Shown here: in pieces, positions 38,277 through 46,524 of the stretch
Numbering within the stretch: position 1 is the stretch's first letter
Layout: each line of letters starts with the position of its first letter
Assembly: GCA_016200485.1 (NCBI GenBank)
Contig: JACQEP010000020.1
Span: 31,785-95,784 of the forward strand
From: Gammaproteobacteria bacterium
Lineage (GTDB): Bacteria; Pseudomonadota; Gammaproteobacteria; Tenderiales; Tenderiaceae
Length of the DNA: 64,000 bases
Direction: 5' to 3'
Notes under the pieces: generated by a model
Databases searched by the model: none
What the model was told of the DNA's origin: nothing
Seen by the model: only the letters and a program-made list of their open reading frames with translations
Position numbers and translations under genes: made by a program

Positions 38277-39905
38277 ATGAGGATGATTGGTGACCGCCCA
38301 CGCGGGCAAGGACGCGCGACAAAATTAACGCTGGCACTGGCTGCTTGGGGTTACTTGTCACTGGCATCCGCGGCGGATTATGTCCAAATCGGTGTTTATA
38401 CTGATCCCGCCAATGTCCGCATTGAGCGCGGCAATCTCGAACGGCTTGGCTTTCCGGCCGTTGAACGTCTGCAACAACTCCCCAGTGGTAAACAATCGAT
38501 TTTGCTTTTGGTGGGTCCTTTTGAACGAATTGATCAGGCACGCTATCAGTTAAACCGCCTGCGAAATAAGGGTGTCACTGGCACCTTGCGCCGCTTCCCA
38601 GATGAAGAAGTCATTGCCAAACCAACGTCCGAGCTTGCAGCACCGCCAGCACCGGTATTGGGCAGGCCCGTGCCACAGCAACCGGCACCACCCATTGCAA
38701 AACCGGCTCCGGCTGAACCCGCACCAGCAGCAGTTGAAGTAGCGCAACCCGCAGCGCCAGAATCAGCATTCACCAAACGGCTGACCGGTTTCATAGCGCT
38801 GGAAGGTCGTGCCTTTACTGAAGATGCACTCGACACTCAACAACAAAACGGCAGTGCAACACTTGTGTTGCAACCAGAATTTTATCTCGGCTGGAATGAC
38901 AATCGCAGCAGCATTACCTTCGTGCCGTTTGTGCGTGGTGGCGATAAAGATGATGAACGCAACCATGCTGATATTCGTGAACTCACCTGGCTCAGTGCGC
39001 ATGATGAATGGGAGCTGCGCCTCGGCATTGGCAAAGTATTCTGGGGCGTCACCGAATCGCAGCATCTGGTCGATGTCATCAATCAATCAGACGTCGTTGA
39101 AAATCCGGACCAGGAAGACAAACTCGGTCAACCGATGATCAATCTTGCCTTTAACAAAGATTGGGGCCGACTGGATTTGTTTGCCTTACCCGGTTTTCGT
39201 GAACGCACCTTCCCTGGCATCGAAGGCCGTTTCCGTTTGCCCTTGATAGTGGATACCCAGCAAGACGCCACCTATGAATCCAGGGACAAAAATCACCATC
39301 TGGATTTTGCCATGCGCTGGACCAAAACCTTTGGTGACTGGGATGTCGGGCTCTCGCAGTTTGCCGGCACCAATCGCGAGCCGACATTTAACGTTGGCCT
39401 GAATGCCAGCGGTAATCCGGTCCTGATCCCGCACTACAACTTGATGCAACAAACCGGCCTCAGCGTCCAGGCCATCGCTGGCGGCTGGATCTGGAAACTG
39501 GAAGCGATTTCCAGAAATGTAGAACACAAACGCTACAGTGCCGCCACTACCGGTTTTGAATATACCCTGGTCGGCATCACAGACAGTGGATTGGATTTAG
39601 GGTTAATCGCCGAATACCTGATGGATAATCGCCACGAACAGGCACCCACACCGTATCAGAACGACTTGTTTGTTGGCCTGCGCTGGAACTTCAATGACGT
39701 GCAAGGCACCGAGATACTCATGGGCGGCATTGTTGATCTGGATCACGACAGCAACAGTTACAGCATTGAAGCCAGCCGCCGTTTTGCCCGAGCCTGGAAG
39801 GCATCACTGGAAGTTCGTGGCGCCACCGTTAAAACGACCACCGACCCGCTGTATCCGTTTCGCAATGATGATTATGTGCAGCTAGAATTGGCGCGGTATT
39901 TTTAA
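38277..39905 (+). CDS. SPOR-like domain fused to an outer-membrane beta-barrel
   Basis: 542 residues. A signal peptide (cleavage near LASAA, about residue 35) precedes a SPOR-like domain at 38-105 (YVQIGVYTDPANVRIERGNLERLGF; LLLVGPFERIDQARYQLNRLR), a Pro/Ala-rich linker at 120-165, then about 370 residues of alternating strands ending in RYF, the C-terminal Phe signature of barrel proteins. SPOR domains bind denuded septal peptidoglycan, so the barrel could be tethered to the cell wall. It starts two bases after the LolA-like gene, so the two act together. Exact start is uncertain (ATG 38277 or 38283). Confidence 0.72.
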   Translation: MRMIGDRPRGQGRATKLTLALAAWGYLSLASAADYVQIGVYTDPANVRIERGNLERLGFPAVERLQQLPSGKQSILLLVGPFERIDQARYQLNRLRNKGVTGTLRRFPDEEVIAKPTSELAAPPAPVLGRPVPQQPAPPIAKPAPAEPAPAAVEVAQPAAPESAFTKRLTGFIALEGRAFTEDALDTQQQNGSATLVLQPEFYLGWNDNRSSITFVPFVRGGDKDDERNHADIRELTWLSAHDEWELRLGIGKVFWGVTESQHLVDVINQSDVVENPDQEDKLGQPMINLAFNKDWGRLDLFALPGFRERTFPGIEGRFRLPLIVDTQQDATYESRDKNHHLDFAMRWTKTFGDWDVGLSQFAGTNREPTFNVGLNASGNPVLIPHYNLMQQTGLSVQAIAGGWIWKLEAISRNVEHKRYSAATTGFEYTLVGITDSGLDLGLIAEYLMDNRHEQAPTPYQNDLFVGLRWNFNDVQGTEILMGGIVDLDHDSNSYSIEASRRFARAWKASLEVRGATVKTTTDPLYPFRNDDYVQLELARYF

Positions 39906-40007
39906 TCTCTTGACGCCGGTATGTAACTATCTGTTTATCCAAATAATATTGACTATCAGGCTAGGTTTGATATAGTCGAGCCTATCGGTATTATTGCTAG
40001 AGGCCCT

Positions 40008-40142
40008 ATGCGTCCCTCAGAAGCGCTTGAACGAAATCGTCATAAATTACGGCAAATTGTTGCACGTCACCATGCGCAAAATGCTCGCGTGTTTGGTTCT
40101 GTACTCCACGGTGACGATAAGCGCATAGTAAATGTAGGTTGA
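40008..40142 (+). pseudogene. Truncated MntA-type nucleotidyltransferase antitoxin gene
   Basis: 44 codons reading MRPSEALERNRHKLRQIVAR, then NARVFGSVLHGDD. This is the N terminus of minimal nucleotidyltransferases (MNT/MntA) that pair with HEPN toxins. The family motif GSxxxG continues into two catalytic Asp (SDxDL); here the frame leaves the family after HGDD and stops ten codons... within the next eight residues, at a REP-like sequence (atgtaggttgatgggtt, from 40131). The catalytic residues and the HEPN partner are missing, so this is a dead remnant. Confidence 0.75.
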
Positions 40143-40199
40143 TGGGTTAGGCGAAGTCATAACCGTAGCCCAACAAGCTATCGCCACAGGCGATTCACC

Positions 40200-40748
40200 T
40201 CAACTATCTCTCTGCGCCCTTAACAACACATACACCGCCCCCGTGCCACCATCGGCAAGCCGGGCCGAGCAAAAAGCCAACACCTCGTCCCACTGCCGTA
40301 ACCAGGAATTCACCTTACCCTTTAAGACAGGCTGTTTTTGCTGCGAGCCATAGCCCTTACCGTGGATGATGCGTACACAACGCACATGACGCTGGTGGCA
40401 GTCATGGAGAAACTGGGCGAGGGCAGGGCGCGCCTCAACCACTGTCATCCCATGCAAATCCAGCTCCGCCCCAATGCTGAACATCCCCCGTCGTAGCTTG
40501 CGTAATACCCCGTGCTGGAGGCCGGGGCGGGCAAACATAAGCTCATCGCCCGTCGCCACCTCGGTCGGGTCATATCCATCCGAGAGCATATCCTTTACCA
40601 CCTGAGCCTCATCGGCCCGGATTTTGTGCGGAATCGGTGCCGGACGGCGTTTGGGCAGTATCGCCTGCCCATGGCGCATGCGGTTCACTCTCCCCGCCAT
40701 CTTGCGGAACAGCGCCTTATCCTCAGGACTGATATCATCGTCGTTCAT
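40200..40748 (-). CDS. Smr-domain protein (SmrA/YdaL-like)
   Basis: 182 residues from ATG 40748; an in-frame TTG at 40781 is less likely. The N-terminal 85 residues carry DISPEDKALFRKMAG and a basic proline-rich stretch. The Smr domain runs from about 95: LDLHGMTVVEARPALAQFL, the HGKG motif in VRIIHGKGYGS, and AVYVLLR at the end. Stand-alone Smr proteins of this type act as nicking endonucleases or RNA endonucleases; the in vivo role is unclear. Divergent from tRNA-Asn. Confidence 0.88.
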   Translation of the reverse strand: MNDDDISPEDKALFRKMAGRVNRMRHGQAILPKRRPAPIPHKIRADEAQVVKDMLSDGYDPTEVATGDELMFARPGLQHGVLRKLRRGMFSIGAELDLHGMTVVEARPALAQFLHDCHQRHVRCVRIIHGKGYGSQQKQPVLKGKVNSWLRQWDEVLAFCSARLADGGTGAVYVLLRAQRDS

Positions 40749-40798
40749 AATCAGTATGTTACCATCATTGCCGCACGGCAATTGTTGCCAAAATTCTA

Positions 40799-40827
40799 TT
40801 GACCTAAAATGGGTGTCCGATTAATAT
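40799..40827 (+). promoter_or_regulatory. Promoter of tRNA-Asn
   Basis: TTGACC at 40799-40804, a 17-base spacer and TAATAT at 40822-40827, followed by a G+C-rich discriminator (agcggcc) typical of stable-RNA promoters, 22 bases before the mature tRNA. Confidence 0.55.
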
Positions 40828-40849
40828 AGCGGCCTCTTGAGTTCTGAGA

Positions 40850-40925
40850 TCCCCAGTAGCTCAGTCGGTAGAGCAGGTGACTGTTAATCACCGGGTCCGT
40901 GGTTCGAGTCCGCGCTGGGGAGCCA
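40850..40925 (+). tRNA. tRNA-Asn (anticodon GUU)
   Basis: A full cloverleaf of 76 bases including an encoded CCA. The acceptor stem is tccccag/ctgggga (40850-40856 with 40915-40921) with discriminator g; the D arm contains agctcagtcggtagagc, the anticodon loop ctgttaatca gives GTT, and the T arm is ggttcgagtcc. It stands alone. Its 3' side faces the accessory region, and tRNA-Asn genes are common integration sites, but no repeated attachment sequence was found. Confidence 0.97.
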
Positions 40926-41026
40926 TTTAAATCAATGGGTTAGAGCTTTGTCACCGATCTGTAGTTAAAGTTGGTGGCAGCAATATGGAAGCAACTGAGC
41001 ATTGTGTTGCTTGATGAATCGATGAG

Positions 41027-41050
41027 AGCCCGCATAATAGCGGGCTTTTT
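41027..41050 (+). terminator. Terminator after tRNA-Asn
   Basis: Stem agcccgc/gcgggct (41027-41033 and 41040-41046), loop ataata, followed by T at 41046-41050. It lies 100 bases after the tRNA end and 58 before the stop of the convergent STAND gene. Confidence 0.85.
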
Positions 41051-41108
41051 ATTTTGAATCGTAAAGATTTTGTTTGGTTAAATAGAGCTTGGCAGAAATA
41101 TTGGAAAG

Positions 41109-44100
41109 CTAGAACTCTCTTTCTTCTTGTATTTGCGCGGTTTCAATACGATTACTTAGATAATCGATAAATTTCCCCAACCAGAGTTGAATCTTGGCGG
41201 AAGGAATTTCCGATAACCACCGCCTGGCTAAATCGCGCTTTCTTGACAGGTAGCTGCTCTCATAACCAGACCAGCCCCCTATATGGAAATGTACAAACAA
41301 GCTGTTTGCGATTTTATTATTGTCACAAAATTCTTCGATAAACAAATGTGTTAGTTGACCGCCTTCATTTTGATCAAGAGTTTTAGGCAATACATCTTGT
41401 ATTAGCCACAGTCTTTGTTCTGTATCTTCTTTTATCCAGTTAATGATTTCTTTAGCTGGTATGTAATTGATCGCGCCTTTGTGTGGCGTGTCTTCGGATC
41501 CTGTATCACCTAGCCAGTATCGAATTTCATAATGATTTTTTGACTTTGAATCCATGAATGTGGAAATGATTTTCCAGGATTCATGTGGGCTTGCCATTAC
41601 GATTTCGTCAGCAATATTTGCAATATAATTCGAGGTACCATAATGAGAAATCATTCCCATATTGTTTAAAATGTGGGAGAGTAATGCGATGCTTTGGTTT
41701 GGATGGCTTTTTATAAAGCTTTTAGCTATTCCATGCCAATGATATCCATACATCTGATCCTGGCTCTCGGTTTGAGGTACGGCTGTGAGAACCAAAAATA
41801 TGAGTTGCTCAGGAAATTCACTGGATGAATCATTTTTAAAATAGTAGTCCTGAACAAGCTGCGTACAGATGCTCACTGATGTATTGTCAGGATGCTGTAG
41901 GAGTGTGGTAATTATCTCTTGAAAAAACACATCACGAATATCATTCATGTCCTGCTTAAGAATAAATCTATCAAATGCCTTAGAAGTTAATACTCCTTCT
42001 TTTAGCAGATCAAGCATGCGTCGTAATAGTGATTCTGTAACGCCAGATCGCCGGATACAGTCTATGGCGATTTCAATTGTGTCTTTGTCGTTTAGTAATT
42101 GTTGTATTTGACTTTCCCAGCGGGCAGCATCTTGTGTGCGAACACCCGACATGTAACCACCGATAAAAATCCCGTTTATAGCCTTGCTGTCTGATTGAAT
42201 GTGTGATGATATTGCTTCATCAAATTCAGGGGTGGCGAGCTTGCCACATTCCATTCCTAGTTCAGGCAATCTGTGCCCAGATTCTCGGAGCAGTTTTGGA
42301 AGGTGCTCTGAAAACACATTTATGTCTTTAATATATTCCTTAGCTAATTGTCGTACGCGCTTGCTTGGAGTTTCTAGTTCTTTGTATTCGTCCCCACGAA
42401 ACATGTAGTCTTCGTCCCAATTAGTATGTATGACGTATCGATTAGTTCTATCCCACAGTGAGTCGCCAGTTAATATCTGATCAAGTTGTCTGATTTTAGC
42501 AAGCGTGGATTTATCTAATTTTTCATTTCTCTGGCGAAGTTCCCATATAACAAATTGAGTGATCGACCCTCGGTTAATTTCCTTATCACTCGCAATTTCA
42601 AGTAAAATACCCATCAGCTCATTTGAGATTTCTTTGAATCTTATAAGACCACTGGCGGCATCTACTAAAACATTGGCAGCCTGATTTCGATCAGTAACGT
42701 TAAATCCTTTCATTTCATCACGCAGAAGACATATCACTTCACGCCAATAACAGAAGACCTCGCCGTAAGTGTTTGGGCGCCAGAATTCAATCGGCGGCTT
42801 TAACCCCTGATACTCAGCACCTATTATTCGATAGCCACCATGTGTTTCTAGCCATCGATTACACAATTCTAAACCTAATGCTCGTCGGCTGGCGTCAGTG
42901 CTCTTGACTAAATCTTGCAAGATAGGAAACCGTTTCGACGGTGGCGCCTCGGTGGGTGCCCATCCCATGCCAATACTGAATAGACTCAGTAGGAGGCCTT
43001 TTGAGTTGTTGGAGTTATTGGCATTCTCGGCCAATGCCAATGGGATTAATATATTGGTTGCACGAATGAAGAATTCGTCCCAGGCCACTATTTTTTCCAA
43101 TGCCCAAACTATCTCTTGCCGACCAGAGGTCCAACTATATAGTTCTTCATGTGTCCAAGTATTAATAGTTCTTTCGAGCATCGAAAGTGTAGACGCGGGA
43201 TCAGCTTCGGCCAAATAATTTACAAATCTAAGCCCTGTTTCTGACTTAAGAAATGACAGATCAGAAAATGGGCCTTTCGGAGATAAAACGGTTTTTACAA
43301 CATTCTTGGCAGGCTCTGCTGCGTGAGCATAAATAAATAACTGTAGAAACCAGCGTTTCATGCTGGCTGGAATCTTTTCTAAGAAAGCCTGAAAGTTAAA
43401 TCCGTGTCCGTGGTTAATCCAGAATTCAACCCAAAGGTGAATATGAAGAGCCTTAGGTACAATAAATAACGTATGTCGACCTTGCAATATGCGTTTGTTT
43501 CGATAGTGTTGAACGATCATCTGGAATCGTCCCCAAGTAATGGTTGGATCAATTTCTTGGATTAGACGGCAGATAAAATGAGCTTCATCATTAACCGGCG
43601 ATTCAAAACCAAATCGATGAAATAAAGCAATGTGGCGCAGTACTAGCCGATATTGGTCTGCATCCCGGCTATCCATCTCTTTATGGCCAATGATATAGCG
43701 CTCCCAGATAGGTACATCGGCCGGTGATTTAAGAATGTCTTCTGGGTTGCTTTTAAGGTTTTCTCCAACAGCATGGGCAACGCGAGGTGATCCGCTACAC
43801 CAATTAGCCCAATTGTGTAGATCAGTATTTTTTTTAAGATAACCAAGTAAAATATTTTTTATTTGCTCTTCTTGTAGTTGAGGGCAAATAAATGTCTTCA
43901 TAGTACTGTCATAGGTGTTGTCTGGACCGTGATCGATGGTGATTAATTTAATACCAGTACGACCTTTTAATGCGGACCAAATTGATGCTCTATCCCTATT
44001 GTCACAGTCATCAATGACTAATGTTGCATAATAGTGTCTATCAGGCTTGAGGAGTTCGTTGAACAACTTGCTTTTTTGAAATTCTTCGCCTGTTGGAACG

Positions 44101-45182
44101 TAAATCACTGAGGGTGCTATTTCATCGATGGAAACCGACTCAATAACTAGGCGAGTCTTTCCGATTCCAGGATCACCAATTATTCGGATGTGCTGAGTGG
44201 TATCTTCTTGCAGGCATGTTTGTATATCTTTAATTAATCTCGTTTGCTCATTACCGAGTTCCAGCGGCAACTTCATTTGGGCATTGCAGCGCCAACCTTT
44301 AAAAGATAAAAAACCACCATCGGCCATTCCAATTAAGTCAAGACAAATAGACGGGTATTTATCTAGCTCACCAACCATTTGGCCTTGCCCATAAACACGT
44401 ACTTTTGGGTCAGCATAGCCACAGTCCATAAATAAGTTAATAAGCTCTTCAATTATTTGCGAATGCGCATCTCCCAAAAGATCGTGACCAAAAGTCACAA
44501 GAGCATACGTACCGTTTTGATCAAGACAATTTCTAATTGCATTACCCAAGAGCCTCTTTGATGGGCTGGCATTTGATTTGCCAAATAATTCTTTCTTCAA
44601 AGCGCCAGGTTGCCAAGGTTTAAAACTTTCCCCAGTTTTGATTTGAAAATACGTACTGCCTTTTTCTAACAAGGAGCTAGATGTTGGTGAATTGTCGACT
44701 TTTGCATCAATGCCGCCATCTTTAGTATTGATATTTAGTGATAGCACTACATCTTTTGGATTTATGCCAACAGCGATGGCTTCGCAACGTAATAGGCTGA
44801 GAAAAAGACTGGTGCCTAATTTTGAATCCAATTTACCCAATTCACTGGGAGCGGGTGCAAATACTGATAATACTGGTCCGCGACTGGGATTAATATTCCC
44901 TAAACCTGAGTGAAGTTGCACAGGTTGGACGTTCACATTAACGCGTAACCCAGCTTTTGTTGCTAGTGTGACGAGTCCGTCAAGGCTAAATTTATCAATT
45001 CTATCCTTTAGTAAATCGTTCAAGCGCGGTTGTGTAATGCCCAAGGCTTCGGCTTTTTCAGCTTGTGTACCAGGACGTAGTTCAACATGCTGCTGTAAAG
45101 CTAGCATTAATGCTGCACGTTCCTGGATATCTGAGGAGGATTCACGTTTGGTTTTCTTAATGCCTGGTTTTTTGCTTGCCAT
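41109..45182 (-). CDS. XRE-HTH / PD-(D/E)XK-like nuclease / STAND NTPase fusion (Avs-like defence protein)
   Basis: 1357 residues. Residues 38-85 form an XRE-type helix-turn-helix (QAEKAEALGITQPRLNDLLK, then FSLDGLVTLATKAGL) like antitoxin repressors. Residues 125-270 look like a PD-(D/E)XK nuclease: Asp159 in KDGGIDAK and Q180-x-K182 in YFQIKTG. A STAND-type NTPase follows: Walker A GDPGIGKT (336-343), Walker B TLVIDDCD (387-394). The last 850 residues are helical with no membrane segment, fitting a sensor. Nuclease-STAND-sensor is the plan of Avs antiviral proteins; the leading HTH is unusual. The gene is visibly more A+T rich than its neighbours and lies beside tRNA-Asn. gagg sits six bases before ATG. 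Confidence 0.8.
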   Translation of the reverse strand: MASKKPGIKKTKRESSSDIQERAALMLALQQHVELRPGTQAEKAEALGITQPRLNDLLKDRIDKFSLDGLVTLATKAGLRVNVNVQPVQLHSGLGNINPSRGPVLSVFAPAPSELGKLDSKLGTSLFLSLLRCEAIAVGINPKDVVLSLNINTKDGGIDAKVDNSPTSSSLLEKGSTYFQIKTGESFKPWQPGALKKELFGKSNASPSKRLLGNAIRNCLDQNGTYALVTFGHDLLGDAHSQIIEELINLFMDCGYADPKVRVYGQGQMVGELDKYPSICLDLIGMADGGFLSFKGWRCNAQMKLPLELGNEQTRLIKDIQTCLQEDTTQHIRIIGDPGIGKTRLVIESVSIDEIAPSVIYVPTGEEFQKSKLFNELLKPDRHYYATLVIDDCDNRDRASIWSALKGRTGIKLITIDHGPDNTYDSTMKTFICPQLQEEQIKNILLGYLKKNTDLHNWANWCSGSPRVAHAVGENLKSNPEDILKSPADVPIWERYIIGHKEMDSRDADQYRLVLRHIALFHRFGFESPVNDEAHFICRLIQEIDPTITWGRFQMIVQHYRNKRILQGRHTLFIVPKALHIHLWVEFWINHGHGFNFQAFLEKIPASMKRWFLQLFIYAHAAEPAKNVVKTVLSPKGPFSDLSFLKSETGLRFVNYLAEADPASTLSMLERTINTWTHEELYSWTSGRQEIVWALEKIVAWDEFFIRATNILIPLALAENANNSNNSKGLLLSLFSIGMGWAPTEAPPSKRFPILQDLVKSTDASRRALGLELCNRWLETHGGYRIIGAEYQGLKPPIEFWRPNTYGEVFCYWREVICLLRDEMKGFNVTDRNQAANVLVDAASGLIRFKEISNELMGILLEIASDKEINRGSITQFVIWELRQRNEKLDKSTLAKIRQLDQILTGDSLWDRTNRYVIHTNWDEDYMFRGDEYKELETPSKRVRQLAKEYIKDINVFSEHLPKLLRESGHRLPELGMECGKLATPEFDEAISSHIQSDSKAINGIFIGGYMSGVRTQDAARWESQIQQLLNDKDTIEIAIDCIRRSGVTESLLRRMLDLLKEGVLTSKAFDRFILKQDMNDIRDVFFQEIITTLLQHPDNTSVSICTQLVQDYYFKNDSSSEFPEQLIFLVLTAVPQTESQDQMYGYHWHGIAKSFIKSHPNQSIALLSHILNNMGMISHYGTSNYIANIADEIVMASPHESWKIISTFMDSKSKNHYEIRYWLGDTGSEDTPHKGAINYIPAKEIINWIKEDTEQRLWLIQDVLPKTLDQNEGGQLTHLFIEEFCDNNKIANSLFVHFHIGGWSGYESSYLSRKRDLARRWLSEIPSAKIQLWLGKFIDYLSNRIETAQIQEEREF

Positions 45183-45208
45183 TCTGCCTCACTCTATTAA
45201 CGTAATTA

Positions 45209-45257
45209 ATTATATCAATACAGATATAATAATAAAATATACCTAAATTGATATAAT
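45209..45257. promoter_or_regulatory. Palindromic operator/promoter upstream of the HTH-nuclease-STAND gene
   Basis: attatatc-aataca-gatataat (45209-45230) is a perfect 8-bp inverted repeat with a six-base spacer, and a third half-site gatataat lies at 45250-45257; the flanking bases extend the outer pair to 11 bp (attatatcaat/attgatataat). On the minus strand 45209-45214 reads TATAAT, a -10 box 27 bases from the start codon. A dimeric HTH protein bound here would block the promoter, suggesting autorepression by the gene's own N-terminal domain. Binding is inference. Confidence 0.6.
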
Positions 45258-45439
45258 CGCAAGCATGGGTAAGAATTTTTCTTGGGACAACCGGGGCAGC
45301 GGGACACATCTAACCTAATCAACAAGATACGGCCTTGTAAGGTGTCCCGACCTTGTCCCGGTATCGGTTATCCGTGGGACAGATTGTCCCGAAAACAGAA
45401 ATCGTCGGGGCAGCGGCGGGACAGCGCAACCGATTGATT

Positions 45440-45700
45440 TTATCCCCTGGCCCCGTTGGTCCCGGCTGTCCCAGCGGTATCTGATGCTTCAGTGATGTCA
45501 TGCTCTAAAATACTATCCAGAACAGCATAGAGTCTCATCCGTTTTTTCTCGCCATTAATTAAAACCCCGTGCTTCGACATTAGCCGATCACCCTCATTTG
45601 TTTTCAAGAATCCCAGTTTTTTTAATTCATGCGCCACCTCGTTGGAATCATGCCCCCCGCAAGCCTCCGCAAAACTAGCGGGAGGAAGTAAGCCGAGTAG
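45440..45700 (-). pseudogene. Remnant of a DUF927/primase-like gene, 5' end lost
   Basis: About 85 codons: SFAEACGGHDSNEVAHELKK, LGFLKTNEGDRLMSKHGVLI, then a C-terminal tail DTAGTAGTNGARG. This resembles the last part of DUF927/primase-type proteins carried by phages and integrated elements, including the low-complexity Gly/Thr/Ala end. Its 5' side runs directly into the REP at 45690 that borders the RAYT gene, so the rest was probably lost there. Downstream, 45290-45440 is rich in tgtcccg repeats, as in the 3' ends of such genes. The family match is tentative. Confidence 0.45.
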
Positions 45701-45727
45701 GGTGGGCACGTATTATGTGCCACGCGG
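45690..45727 (+). repeat. Left REP flanking the RAYT gene
   Basis: A 38-base REP with stem gtgggcac/gtgcc(c)ac around gtattat. It is nearly identical to the reverse complement of 46330-46368, so the transposase gene is bracketed by an inverted pair. Confidence 0.75.
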
Positions 45728-45779
45728 AAAAGAACGTTGAACGGAAAGGGGCATTGCGGAATGAGGCTGTTGACAAAAC

Positions 45780-46370
45780 ATGTCTCGATATCGCCGTAGC
45801 AACGCCGCCGGAGCCACTTATTTCTTTACGGTGGTGAGCTATCGGCGGCAAGCGATATTGTGCGAGACACCGATACGCGAGGCATTGCGTGATGCCATTG
45901 TATCGGTGCGTGAGAAGCGACCGTTTGAGATAGACGCCTGGGTATTGTTGCCGGATCATTTGCATTGTGTATGGACAATGCCGCCGGGAGACGCAGACTA
46001 TGCGACGCGATGGGGAATGATCAAACGGCATGTGAGCGTGCAATGCGGCAAGCGCTATAAGCGGCAGGAATGGATAACGGCATCGAAACGTAAACACCGG
46101 GAATCGACAATTTGGCAACGACGTTACTGGGAACATCAAATTAGAGATGAACGGGACTTTGAGAGGCATATTGATTATGTGCATTACAACCCCGTCAAAC
46201 ATAAGCGATGTCATCAGGCGGTGGATTGGCCGTATTCCACATTCCATCGTTATGTGGAGAGATTTATACAGTTGATTGGGGGAGTATCGCATCCTGGGCG
46301 GGAATCGAATCATGCGGAGAATGATTTGCCCGCGTGGGCACAAAAGACGTGCCCACCCTACCTGGCTTGA
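45780..46370 (+). CDS. REP-associated tyrosine transposase (RAYT, Y1 HUH family)
   Basis: 196 residues. The HUH-type metal motif is LPDHLHCVWTMP (residues 59-70), preceded by TYFFTVVSYRRQAIL, and the catalytic Tyr lies in HIDYVHYNPVKHKRC near 138-146. RAYTs are single-strand transposases that spread and maintain REP palindromes. The gene is flanked by an inverted REP pair, and the right REP overlaps its 3' end so that the last 13 residues (from PAWAQKTC) and the stop are encoded inside the REP. A 389-residue frame on the opposite strand is only an antisense shadow. Confidence 0.92.
   Translation: MSRYRRSNAAGATYFFTVVSYRRQAILCETPIREALRDAIVSVREKRPFEIDAWVLLPDHLHCVWTMPPGDADYATRWGMIKRHVSVQCGKRYKRQEWITASKRKHRESTIWQRRYWEHQIRDERDFERHIDYVHYNPVKHKRCHQAVDWPYSTFHRYVERFIQLIGGVSHPGRESNHAENDLPAWAQKTCPPYLA
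46330..46368 (-). repeat. Right REP flanking (and overlapping) the RAYT gene
   Basis: Inverted copy of the REP at 45690-45727: reading the minus strand gives the same gtagggtgggcacg stem, with ctttt for atta in the loop. It overlaps the end of the transposase coding region. Confidence 0.75.
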
Positions 46371-46409
46371 TCTGACAACTCGGTAACATGGGCTAAAAGG
46401 CTTTTGCAG

Positions 46410-46441
46410 GTTGGCGCTGAGCGTTTTTTGCGAAGCCCAAC
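46410..46441. repeat. Imperfect palindrome, gttggc...gcccaac type
   Basis: gttggcgctgagcg, a T-rich loop, then gcgaagcccaac form an imperfect hairpin resembling the degenerate repeat beside the mntA remnant (40134-40185, gtaggttgatgggtt ... gtagcccaac). It lies between the RAYT gene and the lipoprotein gene at 46525. Confidence 0.4.
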
Positions 46442-46524
46442 GGAAATTGAAGATTGAACTTAGCTTTCGCAAGGGGCGATAATAGCCGTTTGAGGGACAC
46501 TTAACTCGAAACGAGGAGGCAAGG

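Noticed and set aside
40850..45700. Attachment sites made by integration into tRNA-Asn.
   Set aside because: I looked for a second copy of the tRNA 3' end (gctggggagcca) in the accessory region and saw none, and no integrase gene is present.
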